Shown in pieces: positions 7,439-15,193 of a stretch of 19,458 nt of DNA; within the stretch, counting starts at the first letter, position 1, and the number at the start of each line of letters is the position of its first letter. The DNA is from Dethiosulfatibacter sp. GTDB taxonomy: Bacteria; Bacillota_A; Clostridia; Tissierellales; Dethiosulfatibacteraceae. The notes under the pieces were generated by a model. The model saw only the letters and a list, made by a program, of their open reading frames with translations, was not told where the DNA came from and searched no databases. Both the position numbers and the translations under genes were made by a program. The stretch covers positions 1-19,458 of the forward strand of contig JAHRFV010000287.1 of the NCBI GenBank assembly GCA_019084435.1, in the 5' to 3' direction.

Positions 7439-8578
7439 TTAAACCAGCTCCCTTCGTGGTATAACCATTAGTATTTTAAAACCATTCTCAGCTGAAAAAT
7501 CAATACTGCCCCCAACTAGTTCGATCCTTTCTATCATACCATTCAAGCCAAACCCTTTTTTTATCGAATGAGCCCCAGACCCATCATCTTCTATGGTATA
7601 TATGATTTTTTCTTGATGATACTCCAGGTTTATATGGATATTCTTTGCGTGACCATGCCTTGCAGAATTGGTTAAGGCCTCTCTTGTGTTCTTGTACAAG
7701 GTAGTCTCTATGCTGGGATATAACTTGTATGGAGTTCCCGATGTCGACCAATGGACGGCAATTCCTGTTTCCTCTCGGAATTTTTCGATTAACTCCGACA
7801 ATAACTTAAGCGCATCGGTTGTTTTAACGGGAGCTATTGCTCTTACAGTCTGTCTTACATTTTCAATGCTGTTGCTCACATTTTGACGTGCCGACTCGAG
7901 CAATTCATACCCTTTTTCTTTATCGTTCTTTATTAAATTGATCGCTGCATCCAATTGCATGAACACACCTGTCAAATCGTGACCAATAGAATCGTGTAGC
8001 TCCCTTGAAATCCTATTTCTTTCTTCCAGTTGAGAAACCTTCTCTACCTGTTTAGAATAGTCCATCAGTCTTTCTCGCGCACCCTCCAGCTCATAATTGA
8101 CCTTCCTAATCCTGTCATATAGAATCTCATCATCTGTTCGATTATCCAGTTCTGTTTTTATTTGCATCAAGATTAAAAATGTACATATGAAAAAAAATAT
8201 GACTAAGTAAAATAATGCTTCGTCAAGATGATTGAATGTAACGAAAAGCAAGGAGGCACCGATGATTATAAATAACAGGCTTTTTTCATCACTGAGACCC
8301 AAAATAGTATCTGATAATGTGGCAAAGAGTATCAGAAAAAAGTAACCCGAAAAAGAAATACTGAGATAGGTAGCCAATGCAATCTCAAAAAAGAGTGACA
8401 AGATAAAACTATGACTTTTGAGTAAGGTAATTCTGAGTTGAGAATTGATTAGTACCACCAGCCAAAGCACAATCAATATTGGATACTGATACACAGGATT
8501 TGTCATCAATCCAATTATTGCTGGCACAATAAAAAACATATACCTGCAAAACAATAACTTTCTCAATGTACTATACAT
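7439..8578 (-). CDS. Sensor histidine kinase, HisKA_3 (NarL-partner) type
   Basis: A 379-residue membrane kinase. The N-terminal ~140 residues hold five or six hydrophobic segments with very short loops, so the signal is probably sensed in or at the membrane. A coiled-coil linker follows (about 150-185). The HisKA_3 dimerisation domain has the phospho-acceptor His195 in RELHDSIGHDL. The ATPase domain shows the N-box around Asn304 (EALTNSARHG), DDGSG (331-335) and GFGLNGM (342-348). Overall this resembles DesK/LiaS-like kinases. Start choice: ATG at 8578 has AAGGAG 7 nt upstream; a longer TTG-started reading frame (8596) lacks support. It is transcribed with the response regulator that follows 2 nt later. 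Confidence 0.93.
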   Translation of the reverse strand: MYSTLRKLLFCRYMFFIVPAIIGLMTNPVYQYPILIVLWLVVLINSQLRITLLKSHSFILSLFFEIALATYLSISFSGYFFLILFATLSDTILGLSDEKSLLFIIIGASLLFVTFNHLDEALFYLVIFFFICTFLILMQIKTELDNRTDDEILYDRIRKVNYELEGARERLMDYSKQVEKVSQLEERNRISRELHDSIGHDLTGVFMQLDAAINLIKNDKEKGYELLESARQNVSNSIENVRQTVRAIAPVKTTDALKLLSELIEKFREETGIAVHWSTSGTPYKLYPSIETTLYKNTREALTNSARHGHAKNIHINLEYHQEKIIYTIEDDGSGAHSIKKGFGLNGMIERIELVGGSIDFSAENGFKILMVIPRRELV

Positions 8579-8601
8579 CTGATTTCTCCTTATCAACAGG
8601 G

Positions 8602-8618
8602 TTATTGGGTTCCAATAA
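8602..8618. promoter_or_regulatory. Perfect inverted repeat in the kinase leader
   Basis: TTATTGG-GTT-CCAATAA, 7-bp arms with a 3-nt spacer, sits directly downstream of the kinase -10 box, over the expected start site. It could be an operator or a small hairpin in the leader RNA. It resembles no site I recognise. Confidence 0.45.
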
Positions 8619-8619
8619 T

Positions 8620-8648
8620 ATTATACATGCTTTGATTAATGGGGGCAA
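8620..8648 (-). promoter_or_regulatory. Promoter of the kinase/response regulator operon
   Basis: Minus-strand TTGCCC (8648-8643), 17-nt spacer, TATAAT (8625-8620). The -10 is perfect and the -35 partial. Transcription would start about 35 nt before the kinase start codon. Confidence 0.65.
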
Positions 8649-8676
8649 ACGTTGAATCTCTTCTATTGCTAATATA

Positions 8677-8705
8677 TTGAACCTTCCAACATTTAGTGAT
8701 AGAAT
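8677..8705 (+). promoter_or_regulatory. Promoter of the lemA-DUF2207 operon
   Basis: TTGAAC (8677-8682), 17-nt spacer, TAGAAT (8700-8705) on the plus strand, 35 nt before the lemA start codon. It is divergent from the kinase promoter, with the two -35 boxes about 30 bp apart. Confidence 0.6.
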
Positions 8706-8739
8706 GTATTGTAATTCAATATGAGTACAGGAGGATATT

Positions 8740-9291
8740 ATGCCACTATTTTTCGCTTTAATCATTGCAATAGCAGGTTATCTTTTTTTCACCTATAATC
8801 AGCTAATTACTCTCAAAGAAAGAGTCGCTAATGCATGGTCTCAGATTGAGGTCCAGTTGAAACGCAGATATGACTTAATCCCAAATCTGGTCAACACTGT
8901 GAAGGGTTATGCCAAGCATGAGAGTGAAACATTTGAAAAAATCACTCAGGCAAGAGCCAATGCCATCAATGCGCAAACTGTCACTGAGCAAGCTCAAGCA
9001 GAAAGTCAGTTGACTGGAACACTAAAATCACTCTTCGCAGTAGCTGAAAGCTACCCGGAATTAAAGGCTGACGCCAATTTCAGACAGCTACAAGAGGAAC
9101 TAACCAACACAGAAGGCAAGATTGCTTTTTCAAGACAGTTCTATAATGACACTGTTCAGAAATTTAACACTAAAATCAAACTTTTCCCTAATAATCTGAT
9201 AGCCAACATGTTTAACTTTCTACAAATCGACTATTTTAATTTGGAAGAGGAAAAAGAAGCTCGAAATCCTGTCAATGTAAATTTTGACTGA
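8740..9291 (+). CDS. lemA: LemA family protein
   Basis: A 183-residue LemA protein of near-standard length. One N-terminal membrane helix (about 2-19) precedes the hallmark stretch around residues 33-55, with [31 protein letters not shown]. Long helices follow and the protein ends in the typical SRQFYND and [12 protein letters not shown] motifs (about 127-167). LemA proteins are membrane-anchored helical bundles whose exact role is unclear; they usually sit next to a DUF2207 or TPM-domain membrane protein, as here. AGGAGG is 6-7 nt before the ATG. The gene is followed after 12 nt by the DUF2207 gene, so the two form an operon, divergent from the two-component system. Confidence 0.96.
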   Translation: MPLFFALIIAIAGYLFFTYNQLITLKERVANAWSQIEVQLKRRYDLIPNLVNTVKGYAKHESETFEKITQARANAINAQTVTEQAQAESQLTGTLKSLFAVAESYPELKADANFRQLQEELTNTEGKIAFSRQFYNDTVQKFNTKIKLFPNNLIANMFNFLQIDYFNLEEEKEARNPVNVNFD

Positions 9292-9303
9292 TGAGGTAAA
9301 AGT

Positions 9304-11157
9304 ATGTTTTTAAAAAATAAGACTCATTTATTAGTATTTGGTTTTGTATTTTTTATGTTGCTGTTATTTACCTCTAAGGAAGGCTATGCCACCAAATCCA
9401 TGGATATCAATAAGGTAGCGATCACAGCAGAAGTATTGAAGGATGGAACAATGCTGATACAAGAGGAGAGAACCATTGTTTTTCAAGGTCAACACAATGG
9501 CTTCTTTCAGAATCTTAGAATGGATCCAGGAGTCAGCATCACAGATGTTGCGGTGTCGGAAAACGGCGTAAACTATACCTATAATCCAGGGTATGACTAC
9601 GGACCTGTAGGCACTTATCTCACCAGAACCGAACCAAATAATATACATGTGGACTGGAGCATAGACGCATTCAACCAAACCCGTACTTTTCTTTTGACGT
9701 ATAAGGTTCACAATCAAATCAAATTGCATAATGATGTAGGAGAACTATACTATAAGTTTGTAGGCGATGAAACCGAGATTCCACAATCCAATGTAAGTGT
9801 AAGATTAATGCTACCTGATGGTTCAAAAAAAGAGGATCTAAGAGCCTGGGGTCATGGTCCTTTAGACGGTAATGTCAGTTTAGTAGGTGAAAGGGAAGTG
9901 ATCTGGGAGATTAACACCCTACCGCCCAGAACTTTTTTAGAAGGTCGAGTTACTTTTACTCCTGAAATCATTGACAATGACAGTCTCCAAACCGGACAAT
10001 CTTCACTGCAAGATATATTAAAAGAAGAACAGAAGCTTGCAGATCAAGCAAATTTTAAAAGAAGCCTAGCACGTTTGGATTGGATTTTTGCAGCTTTTTC
10101 ATTAATCATCTCTGTAATCATTGCTATCTCCATCCGAAGGCGTTTTGCCAAACCTTATGACACACAATTTAAGGGAGATTATTACCGCGAATTGCCAGAG
10201 GATTATTCTCCTGGTGAGCTTGGTGTATTGATCCGTAAAGGCAGGCCTATACCTCTTGATTTTACTGCAACTGTTATTGATTTAGCCCAGAGAGGTTATG
10301 TACGTCTGGACGAATTTGTTCCAGAGAAGAGATTTGGTGATTTTTTCAGAAGAAGAAAGTCGGATAAAAGCTTTATGGCTACAAGACTGGAAAAAACCGA
10401 AAATCTTAGACCCCATGAGAAATCCTTGCTAGATTTTCTATTTAACGAGGTATCTCTCGACAACAAGCAGGTATCCTTCGATGAGATAGAGACTTTTGCC
10501 AAGAAAAAGCCAACCAGTTTCAAGGGGTTTTGGAGCATGTGGATTGAGTATCTTCAAACCACTTCACTCAAACACAAGTTTTTTGATGATAGCAACAACC
10601 GAGGGATTATAACAGGCGTTCTGGCAGGCACATTATTTTTCATTATAGGTATCGTGTTGTTAATGTTTTTTAGCATAAAAGCAACCGGAATTTTTATGAT
10701 TGTATCATCTTTAATACTCTTTGGCTCATCAGTAACGATACACAGGCGTTCTCCAAAAGGAGAAGAGGACTATGTCAGGTGGATGGCCTTCAAGAAATTT
10801 CTTCTTCATTTCTCGGAAATGGAGCGACATGAGTTACCCTCATTGATTATCTGGGAACACTACATGGTGTACGCTATTACCTTGGGCGTAGCTAAAGAAG
10901 TTATGAAACAGCTTCAAGTTGTGTACCCTGACATGACTGAAGGAAATCGACAGTTCGGATATGGCTGGTACTATTATGGAATGGCTTCCTCAAATTCCAT
11001 GAGTTCATTAGGTAATAGTTTTGACAGTCTTACCTCCAGCATTAGCAACTCCATCACAACCGCTTTAAGCAGCACCTCATCCGGATCGGGTGGCGGTGGT
11101 GGCTTCTCTGGTGGCGGTGGCGGCGGGGGCGGGGGCGGTGGCGTAGGTAGCCGCTAG
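9304..11157 (+). CDS. DUF2207 domain membrane protein with glycine-rich tail
   Basis: A 617-residue protein. A signal peptide (about 1-29) leads into an extracytoplasmic DUF2207 region (about 30-255) that begins with TAEVLKDGTMLIQEE, the usual β-rich opening of this family. A transmembrane helix near 259-280 is followed by a cytoplasmic segment (about 285-430), two more helices (about 433-455 and 459-478), a soluble region, and a Ser- then Gly-rich C-terminus with runs of up to 11 glycines. Such Gly-rich tails are common in this family and in its TPM relatives, so this is not a frameshift artefact. Function is unknown. GAGGT stands 6-7 nt upstream of the ATG. Pairing with LemA suggests a shared membrane complex. 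Confidence 0.93.
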   Translation: MFLKNKTHLLVFGFVFFMLLLFTSKEGYATKSMDINKVAITAEVLKDGTMLIQEERTIVFQGQHNGFFQNLRMDPGVSITDVAVSENGVNYTYNPGYDYGPVGTYLTRTEPNNIHVDWSIDAFNQTRTFLLTYKVHNQIKLHNDVGELYYKFVGDETEIPQSNVSVRLMLPDGSKKEDLRAWGHGPLDGNVSLVGEREVIWEINTLPPRTFLEGRVTFTPEIIDNDSLQTGQSSLQDILKEEQKLADQANFKRSLARLDWIFAAFSLIISVIIAISIRRRFAKPYDTQFKGDYYRELPEDYSPGELGVLIRKGRPIPLDFTATVIDLAQRGYVRLDEFVPEKRFGDFFRRRKSDKSFMATRLEKTENLRPHEKSLLDFLFNEVSLDNKQVSFDEIETFAKKKPTSFKGFWSMWIEYLQTTSLKHKFFDDSNNRGIITGVLAGTLFFIIGIVLLMFFSIKATGIFMIVSSLILFGSSVTIHRRSPKGEEDYVRWMAFKKFLLHFSEMERHELPSLIIWEHYMVYAITLGVAKEVMKQLQVVYPDMTEGNRQFGYGWYYYGMASSNSMSSLGNSFDSLTSSISNSITTALSSTSSGSGGGGGFSGGGGGGGGGGGVGSR

Positions 11158-11164
11158 TGCTTAT

Positions 11165-11186
11165 CACCCACTTATAGAAGCGGGTG
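11165..11186 (+). other. Hairpin downstream of the DUF2207 gene
   Basis: CACCC and CTT on the left pair with AAG and GGGTG on the right (nine positions, one mismatch, four-base loop). It starts 8 nt past the stop codon. No T-run follows, so it is not a complete terminator on its own; it may stabilise the 3' end of the RNA. Confidence 0.45.
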
Positions 11187-11229
11187 TCTTAGCGCTGTTA
11201 GTCATAGGATATCACTATGCCTTAAAAAT

Positions 11230-11270
11230 ATAAAAGCTTTCTCAATAATCGAAAATGAGAAAGCTTTTAT
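11230..11270. terminator. Bidirectional terminator between convergent genes
   Basis: A 15-bp perfect stem (11230-11244 with 11256-11270) around an 11-nt loop. The arms contain AAAAGCTTTCTCA and its complement, so T-rich sequence follows on both strands. It lies between the DUF2207 gene (plus) and a CPBP protease gene (minus, ending at 11283) and can serve both. Confidence 0.85.
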
Positions 11271-11282
11271 TATCTACTAGAT

Positions 11283-12155
11283 CTAACAACTAACTATCAA
11301 TTGCTTGAAGTACAATTCTTTGTTTTTTGCCACCATCGTAAAGGTTAGCAGCATCATAAGCATTAACATAATAACAGCCCCTGAAGTGTCTAAAAGAATT
11401 GTGAACAATCCATGTGAAAAATTGGATATCGCGTGAAATAGCATTACCGCCCAAACACTTCCGTTCGTTTTAACAAACAAAAGAGTTATCATTAATGTCA
11501 ATAAAACTGTGTAGAGTGTATATCCTACTATCGCTATCATTATTCCATAAACACCAGCTAATTCAAATTGTATTGTTCCAGTCAGCAAAAATTTGGGGTA
11601 GTGCCAAAAGGACCATACAATTCCTAAAATGATACTAGACTTGAAGGGATTGAACAATTGAAACAATTTGGGTAAAGCATATCCTCTCCAACCCAGTTCT
11701 TCGCCTAATGGTCCTTGAACAGCAATAAAGTATCCAACAAGAGGTATTAAAGGCCAGATTTCTGGTATGATAATCGGTAAAAGCAGTGACTGAAACTCTA
11801 AACCAGTTATAAAATAAGTTATCAAATAGGCTGTTCCTAATAATACGGGCATAAGACAGATCGCAAACAAATACCAGACAAAAGAAAATCTGATTCTAAA
11901 AACACGCGATATCATTTTTGGAACATCATCTTTTTTCATGGAGCATACTATCAGCATAGCGGCAATGATAGAGGGCATAAAGTTTCCTAGATTCAATAGA
12001 ATGGTTTGTGTTAGATGACTAAACTCTATTGAAAATGAAGGTGCCCAGCAAAGCCATGTTAGAAGATAAACTAGTGAGAAATAAACAATTAACTCTTTCA
12101 TTATGGAATCTGGTTTTATTAAGTTCTGTGACATTTGATCGTCGATCTGCTTCAT
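11283..12155 (-). CDS. CPBP family intramembrane metalloprotease (Rce1/CAAX-like)
   Basis: A 290-residue membrane protein with about eight hydrophobic segments. The three motifs of the CPBP/ABI (Rce1-like) family are present: EELGWRG with Glu152, Glu153 and Arg157; FWHYP with His185; and HAISN with His241 and Asn245. In characterised relatives these residues hold the catalytic site within the membrane. Bacterial members act in peptide maturation, self-immunity to bacteriocins or signalling; nothing here decides which. Start choice: ATG at 12155 has AAGGAG at 5 nt; an upstream in-frame TTG at 12170 overlaps that SD and was rejected. It is transcribed alone, between its own leader and the shared terminator at 11230-11270. 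Confidence 0.9.
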   Translation of the reverse strand: MKQIDDQMSQNLIKPDSIMKELIVYFSLVYLLTWLCWAPSFSIEFSHLTQTILLNLGNFMPSIIAAMLIVCSMKKDDVPKMISRVFRIRFSFVWYLFAICLMPVLLGTAYLITYFITGLEFQSLLLPIIIPEIWPLIPLVGYFIAVQGPLGEELGWRGYALPKLFQLFNPFKSSIILGIVWSFWHYPKFLLTGTIQFELAGVYGIMIAIVGYTLYTVLLTLMITLLFVKTNGSVWAVMLFHAISNFSHGLFTILLDTSGAVIMLMLMMLLTFTMVAKNKELYFKQLIVSC

Positions 12156-12206
12156 ATATACTCCTTGCAATTAGTGTTTTTTTAATGATACAAGAAATCC
12201 ATTAAA

Positions 12207-12220
12207 TTCAAGTATTTGAA
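12207..12220. promoter_or_regulatory. Small inverted repeat in the CPBP protease leader
   Basis: TTCAA-N4-TTGAA lies about 52 nt upstream of the protease start codon. The minus strand here also has ACTTGA, 17 nt, then TATCAT, a weak promoter candidate that overlaps the repeat. Evidence is modest. Confidence 0.3.
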
Positions 12221-12240
12221 ATATTAAAAGTTCATAAACA

Positions 12241-12269
12241 ATAAAATGATGCGCATTTTAGCGCATCAT
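12241..12269 (-). terminator. Terminator after the MutS-like gene
   Basis: Nine-pair GC-containing stem ATGATGCGC/GCGCATCAT (12246-12254 with 12261-12269), six-base loop, then TTTTAT on the minus strand. It lies 23 nt past the MutS-like stop codon. Confidence 0.8.
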
Positions 12270-12291
12270 CAGTTTGATTTATTTAAATGTA

Positions 12292-14025
12292 TTAGATGGA
12301 TTTTGCGATGTCTAATGCTTTTATCTTTGCCGCGGCATAGATTTCTTCGGGATATCCGACCAATTTAAGAATTTCTATCGCATTGGATGTATTACTGATT
12401 CCTTCGTAAAGATGATAATCAAAATTGATGTCATTCTCAGAGACTTCTTCTTTGAAATAATACTTATCATATCCTGATATTTCTCTTGAAATCTCCAAAT
12501 CATGAGTTGCTACAAAAGCAGTGATGCCATTGCGTTTTAGATAATCAAGAATTTCAATAGATGCAGCAGTTCTCTCTATTCTGTTTGTACCACTGAAAAT
12601 CTCATCAATGAATGCTATAACCGAATTATTGTTCTGCGAATAATCAATAATCCGTTTAATCGATTTTACCTCTGCAAGATAATAACTCTCTCCTGATTCG
12701 ATGCTATCGCTTATGCTAATTGATGTTAGTGGAACAAGCATTTTTGCTTTATAAAATGATGCTGTCACAGTGCTTATTGTTTGTGCCAAGATAATACTTG
12801 TAGCAACTGTTCTTAAAAAAGTGGACTTTCCTGACATGTTCGAACCGGTTATCATGACACCATTGCCTTTATCCACTCTTATTGAGTTGGCCACTGGGTC
12901 ATTCAGAATAATATAAACCGCATCCTTGATTTCTAATGCAGACTCCTTTTCAAACACTGGTGTGGTATATACAGGTAGGTTTGTTCTGAGAGCAGCAACC
13001 GATAGCAGCATGTCTGTCCTACCTATAGTCTCGTAAATGGTTTTCATATCATCCAGGTGTTTCTCTACATATTTCATAGCATCATAGAACATGATTGGTT
13101 CCAAAAGAAAAATCATATTGATGTAATCATAGAAAATGCTGAACTCCGCCATCTTGCCTCTTTGATTATTGCCAAATACCAACTTATCAAATCTTTTTTT
13201 GATTGAAACTGTTTTTCTAAGGGCTAGGCTGGTATCCTCCTTGTTGATGTTTAATAACTCAATATCGGTTCTTAACAAATTCTCACACTGTGTCATCACC
13301 TTGCTCATGTATTTCATTGAGTCAGCATATGATCCGATATGTTTCTTTGTATCATAATAATTTTTGGTGTTTAATATCATTGAAACAATAAAAGCAACAA
13401 TACCTAAAGGCAAATCAACTAAAAATATCAGTAATGAGATTGGCACAGCAAATCTGCTGAGTTTTAAAAACAAAACATATTTTTCATCAAAGGATATGCT
13501 TTGAAATAAGAGTCTTGTTGTAAAGCTGCCGTCTTCAATACCAATGTTCGCCAATATCTCAACCACTTTCTCTCTTAAAGAGCTGTTTTCATTCAAAGCA
13601 GTGATTGCTTTTTCCCTTATTAACAGTTCTTCCTTATCGGTACAGATATTTCTCAACGTACTATACAAGTACTGTTGGCCCGGTATGGTGAAGGTTCTGT
13701 CAATACTTTTAAATATGTCTTCCATATTTAGATCATTCCAGGTCTGCTTATCCAATCTGAAACGATTATCCTTGATTTTATTCAGTTCATCTAAAGATGC
13801 GAAAACATCATACTCATACTTTCTTTTCTTTTTAGTGTTCCAATTATTTCTTTCATTTTTTATAAACTGCTCATACCGAATCTTTTGTTGCCTCAAGACC
13901 CAAAACACAGTTAGAAGGGCTACCAGAAATCCTACTCCATAAAACATAGAGTTGATGCTGTAGCCCATCATCATAAATATTATTGCTGCTATTATCAACA
14001 TAGGTGTCATTAATTTGCTAATCAT
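12292..14025 (-). CDS. Membrane-anchored MutS-like ATPase
   Basis: About 577 residues from the ATG at 14025. The C-terminal third is a MutS ATPase domain: Walker A GSNMSGKST (about 394-402), a mid-domain SDSIESGESYYLAE segment, Walker B AFIDEIFSGTNRIE (Asp474, Glu475) and ATHD (His508). The middle is helical like the MutS core. There is no mismatch-recognition domain; instead two membrane helices (about 5-24 and 27-44) and a further pair (about 192-218) are present. This argues against classical mismatch repair. Such membrane MutS-like proteins are common in Firmicutes and Bacteroidetes but have no settled function. Start choice is uncertain: ATG 14025 follows the upstream stop by 4 nt with only a weak SD, and a longer frame from 14073 exists. 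Translation is probably coupled. Confidence 0.88.
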   Translation of the reverse strand: MISKLMTPMLIIAAIIFMMMGYSINSMFYGVGFLVALLTVFWVLRQQKIRYEQFIKNERNNWNTKKKRKYEYDVFASLDELNKIKDNRFRLDKQTWNDLNMEDIFKSIDRTFTIPGQQYLYSTLRNICTDKEELLIREKAITALNENSSLREKVVEILANIGIEDGSFTTRLLFQSISFDEKYVLFLKLSRFAVPISLLIFLVDLPLGIVAFIVSMILNTKNYYDTKKHIGSYADSMKYMSKVMTQCENLLRTDIELLNINKEDTSLALRKTVSIKKRFDKLVFGNNQRGKMAEFSIFYDYINMIFLLEPIMFYDAMKYVEKHLDDMKTIYETIGRTDMLLSVAALRTNLPVYTTPVFEKESALEIKDAVYIILNDPVANSIRVDKGNGVMITGSNMSGKSTFLRTVATSIILAQTISTVTASFYKAKMLVPLTSISISDSIESGESYYLAEVKSIKRIIDYSQNNNSVIAFIDEIFSGTNRIERTAASIEILDYLKRNGITAFVATHDLEISREISGYDKYYFKEEVSENDINFDYHLYEGISNTSNAIEILKLVGYPEEIYAAAKIKALDIAKSI

Positions 14026-14029
14026 CCTG

Positions 14030-14215
14030 TCAATCCACACTCTTTCTGTAGTGGCTGTCAATAGCAGCCCCAATCACCAAACCAACTCCTGTACCCATAA
14101 CACCCCATATTACATTTCCTGTGATAATCAAACTAAGTGCAGATCCAATAGCCGACCCAAATATTAGACCGATTCCCGTAAATGGTATTTTTGAATAGTC
14201 TCTTTCTTCACTCAT
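14030..14215 (-). CDS. Small glycine-zipper membrane protein
   Basis: A 61-residue protein. A short charged N-terminus (about 1-10) is followed by a long glycine-rich hydrophobic stretch (about 12-52) with regularly spaced Gly and Ala (GIGLIFGSAIGSA, GTGVGLVIGAAID), enough for two helices in a hairpin. It ends in a basic tail. Glycine-zipper proteins of this size pack tightly in membranes; no specific function is known for this one. Start choice: ATG at 14215 has GGAGG 8 nt upstream; a longer in-frame TTG at 14251 has no SD. The stop lies 4 nt before the MutS-like ATG, so the two are expected to be co-translated and may work together in the membrane. Confidence 0.75.
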   Translation of the reverse strand: MSEERDYSKIPFTGIGLIFGSAIGSALSLIITGNVIWGVMGTGVGLVIGAAIDSHYRKSVD

Positions 14216-14263
14216 ATCAATTTCCTCCATATTATTTGTATCATTACTCAATACTTTTGACGT

Positions 14264-15106
14264 TCATAAGCTAAATCTGGTTCCCGATTGAAGTTCAAAA
14301 GGGTGTTTCCGCTTCAAATCCGGTTTCCATATACCAATCAGAATCAGAACTATGATCCATGTGGCAATTGTGATTGGCGCATAAGGATTGATCTGTCCAA
14401 GAAACCCATTTATGTTTCCTTGAAATGGATACCATGATGACGGTGCATTAACTCCTCCATGGAGTATGATTGCAATCAATGCACTTCCTCCACTTCTGTT
14501 ATGCAATAATGTAAAAATAATTGACAATCCAATTCCATTTAATAAATACCAACCAAAATGCAGCCCTGATTGTGAAGTCCCCTGTGATAAGAATAAAGGC
14601 AGGTGCCAGAATACCCATACAACACCCAACACAACACTTGATAAAATGGGGTTGTATCTGTTTTGTAACCTAGGCAGGGCAAATCCTCTCCAGCCAGGTT
14701 CTTCCAATCCACCACCCAATAAACAGACGAACACAAGCGATAAAGGATAAACTAATATTGATGGTGTTTTTGAAAAATCCATCGGACTGCCACCAAGAAT
14801 CAGATAAACTCCGTAGGCCAATACATAAATCAAAATTGGAATCAACAACGCCCCTAGATAGTTCTTTAATCCTACTCTCCACATGAATATTCTGGTTTTG
14901 TAATCCAAGATGCCTTGTTTGCCAAAAGCCAATCTGCTAACAATTATGCCCGATATCATTGGGCCAAATCCTCCTGCCAGCAAAAATATTGTATTTGCAA
15001 CAACCGCTTCTTCTTTAAGAAAAAGCATAGGTAACCATAATATCCAGGATATGGCGTATGCAATTAAGAAAAATGAAATTAATTGGTACTTTTTTATAAT
15101 AGTCAT
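14264..15106 (-). CDS. CPBP family intramembrane metalloprotease, second copy
   Basis: A 280-residue membrane protein with about eight hydrophobic segments. The motifs are EEPGWRG with Glu135, Glu136 and Arg140, FWHLP with His168, and HGGVN with His216 and Asn220. The core resembles that of the other CPBP protease in this window (ALP at the same place after the EE motif, the WxFWH segment), but the rest is divergent, so this is an old paralogue and not a recent duplication. AGGAG is 6 nt before the ATG. It precedes the small membrane protein by about 48 nt and probably starts that transcript. Catalytic residues are intact; the substrate is unknown. Confidence 0.9.
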   Translation of the reverse strand: MTIIKKYQLISFFLIAYAISWILWLPMLFLKEEAVVANTIFLLAGGFGPMISGIIVSRLAFGKQGILDYKTRIFMWRVGLKNYLGALLIPILIYVLAYGVYLILGGSPMDFSKTPSILVYPLSLVFVCLLGGGLEEPGWRGFALPRLQNRYNPILSSVVLGVVWVFWHLPLFLSQGTSQSGLHFGWYLLNGIGLSIIFTLLHNRSGGSALIAIILHGGVNAPSSWYPFQGNINGFLGQINPYAPITIATWIIVLILIGIWKPDLKRKHPFELQSGTRFSL

Positions 15107-15120
15107 ATTACACTCCTAAA

Positions 15121-15157
15121 TAACATTTATTGTTTAAATGTTACATGACAAATGTTA
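15121..15157. repeat. Three copies of the octamer AAATGTTA upstream of the CPBP gene
   Basis: The octamer occurs at 15121-15128 (inverted, TAACATTT), 15136-15143 and 15150-15157 (direct), with starts 15 and 14 bp apart. They fill the leader of the protease gene starting at 15106, where a promoter must lie if that gene is transcribed separately. The arrangement suggests a regulator binding site; the protein is unknown. Confidence 0.5.
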
Positions 15158-15193
15158 AGTGGCTACTACTAAAATATTAAAAAACAATTAATA

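Noticed and set aside
11080..11157. Glycine-repeat end of the DUF2207 gene as a possible frameshift or repeat expansion error
   Set aside because: Gly-rich tails, usually of the SGGGGGFSGGG type, are normal in this family, and the frame ends cleanly before a hairpin and terminator.
11165..11186. Hairpin after the DUF2207 gene as the main terminator
   Set aside because: No T-run follows it; the 15-bp stem at 11230-11270 fits far better.
13544..13942. A 132-codon plus-strand open frame opposite the MutS-like gene
   Set aside because: It is antisense to a gene whose protein has intact MutS motifs; its own composition is rich in Ser/Phe/Leu, as expected from the reverse strand of an AT-rich coding region.
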